Assembly: GCF_921293095.1 (NCBI RefSeq)
Contig: NC_060250.1
Span: 111,796,629-111,860,628 of the forward strand
Source: Ischnura elegans
Taxonomy: Eukaryota; Arthropoda; Insecta; Odonata; Coenagrionidae
Reading direction: 5' to 3'
DNA length: 64,000 bases
Position 1 is the stretch's first letter, and each line of letters starts with the position of its first letter. Position numbers and translations under genes: made by a program. Positions 62,770 to 64,000 of this stretch are shown here, piece after piece. Under the pieces are notes generated by a model. The model was given only the letters and a program-made list of their open reading frames with translations, made no database searches and was not told the DNA's origin.

Positions 62770-64000
62770 TATTATTGTTTTAATAATTACCTTACTCTCT
62801 CTATCATTTAACCGAGCCTTTCGACATTCTTTCTACGTTTTCTCACTTCAAGTATCTAACTCAAACAAGAGCCATAAATCTGGATCAAATGAAGGAGTAT
62901 TGCTCATCGCAAAGCATAAACTCCTTGTTTGGTTTTCGAATTATATTTTGGGGTCGTATTCGTGCTTATCCGCTTGGAGATAGAATTTGCTCCTAAAGAC
63001 GTGCTAGCCTTTTATCATCAAATAAACTGACGTAACTTTGGAGAACGGAGGTAATGCGTGACGTATTAAACGGTCATCCATCATCAAACGATGTGCATTT
63101 CTCTGGAAACCAAGGCCTAATGCGGAACAAATGTAAGCATGACCATCGCGAAATATCACAGGTTAATGAGATAATAAAAAAGCAATAAGTCCTGAAAAGT
63201 CAAAGACAACAAGTATGTCAATTATTTTTCTCATGGATATGATAATTATACTTTTGGTTTTCTTAATACCATTCCTTGCATAATGGGCCTTTTATATAGT
63301 TAATTAAATAGTAAAATATAGAATTATTGCCGTATCCTAAATTAGGAATCAGCATTGATGGGAATGCATCTATTTTTCCGTGTGATGAAGGTTTCTCCGC
63401 GATTAATGACTGCATTATCTCTATTTTTCCTTTCACAAACAATAATTTAACTTAAATTCGTTTCATTGTAAACAGCTTTGAAACACTTGTTCATATTTAT
63501 GAGTTCCTTATTTGGCTTTCTTTACGTTATACTTGAAAATTATCTTCAGATTGAAAAAACAAAAGCTACCCCACAAATTACAATTGATCATTGTCTCTTA
63601 ATGGGTCATCACGGTGTGGTGTCAGGTAAAATATTATCTTAGTACTTCATAGATTCGCTTTCCTACAATTTATGAAGGAAATGATCTTAGATGATTATTG
63701 TTCATAGCTATGATATTGCTCATGTGAGCTAAAAAACTTCTGAATCTCTGTTATTCTCAAGATAAAAACATAAAATCTCAACTGAAAGTAAAATACAAGA
63801 TCAAATAAAGAAACCCCTGTATTTATAGAAGTGATTTTATTTTATGGTTAGCACAATGCACTTAGATCGTACAAAGAAATTATCAATTTGCTATTTTAAT
63901 TTTGCTTTCAATTCGGTTTTTATTTCCTCACTGGGATGAAATAATGAATGAAGTTTTTTGCTCGACCAATTTATTTTCACAGTGGTAATTGTTTTGACGT
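62770..64000. other. AT-rich DNA after mariner, nothing recognised
   Basis: No ORF with a domain, no repeat partner in the window. Confidence 0.4.

Overview
This is insect (at least pancrustacean) nuclear DNA. It is AT-rich, and the genes are split by GT-AG introns. Class I and II transposable elements sit in nearly every interval, and the two recognisable genes are arthropod versions of their families. I cannot name the order.

4.2-19.1 kb, + strand: the nemo / Nemo-like kinase (NLK) gene. Nine coding exons (4207-19119) give about 375 residues, from just before the ATP-binding lysine to the conserved C-terminal tail and stop codon. The exon with the start codon and glycine-rich loop was not found, so the 5' end probably lies upstream of the window. 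A likely 3' UTR follows to about 20.5 kb. The introns carry a 2.2-kb pogo/Tigger-like transposon with a second element nested in its transposase gene, two copies of a TIR element and SINE fragments.

46.6-49.9 kb (perhaps to 50.6 kb), - strand: the prepropeptide gene of the neuropeptide allatostatin double C (AstCC). The last exon encodes the mature peptide behind a dibasic cleavage site. A 44-codon propeptide exon lies about 3 kb upstream, and a further exon is possible. The signal-peptide exon was not found with confidence. The two genes do opposite kinds of job (intracellular MAPK-like kinase; secreted peptide) and nothing suggests that they work together.

Between the genes, 23.7-45.7 kb, lies a transposon-dense intergenic region. 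LINE reverse-transcriptase fragments, mostly on the - strand, fill 23.7-25.3 and 37.4-45.7 kb. At 27,194-30,972 sits a Transib-type (RAG1-related) element. It has CACAGTG ends identical to the V(D)J heptamer, a perfect 5-bp target duplication (CAGTG) and near-identical 1.33-kb inverted arms. Each arm carries the C-terminal end of a RAG1-like transposase. It landed in the terminal 5 bp of a hAT MITE that still has its own perfect 8-bp duplication.

The rest holds a full-length dead mariner (61.5-62.8 kb), piggyBac-type MITEs, tRNA-derived SINEs (two loci with head-to-head pairs), Penelope/hammerhead-like terminal motifs (about 0.8-1.2 kb and 40.4 kb), tandem duplications and fold-back repeats. 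No rRNA, CRISPR array or bacterial-type operon is present. I found no convincing third protein gene.
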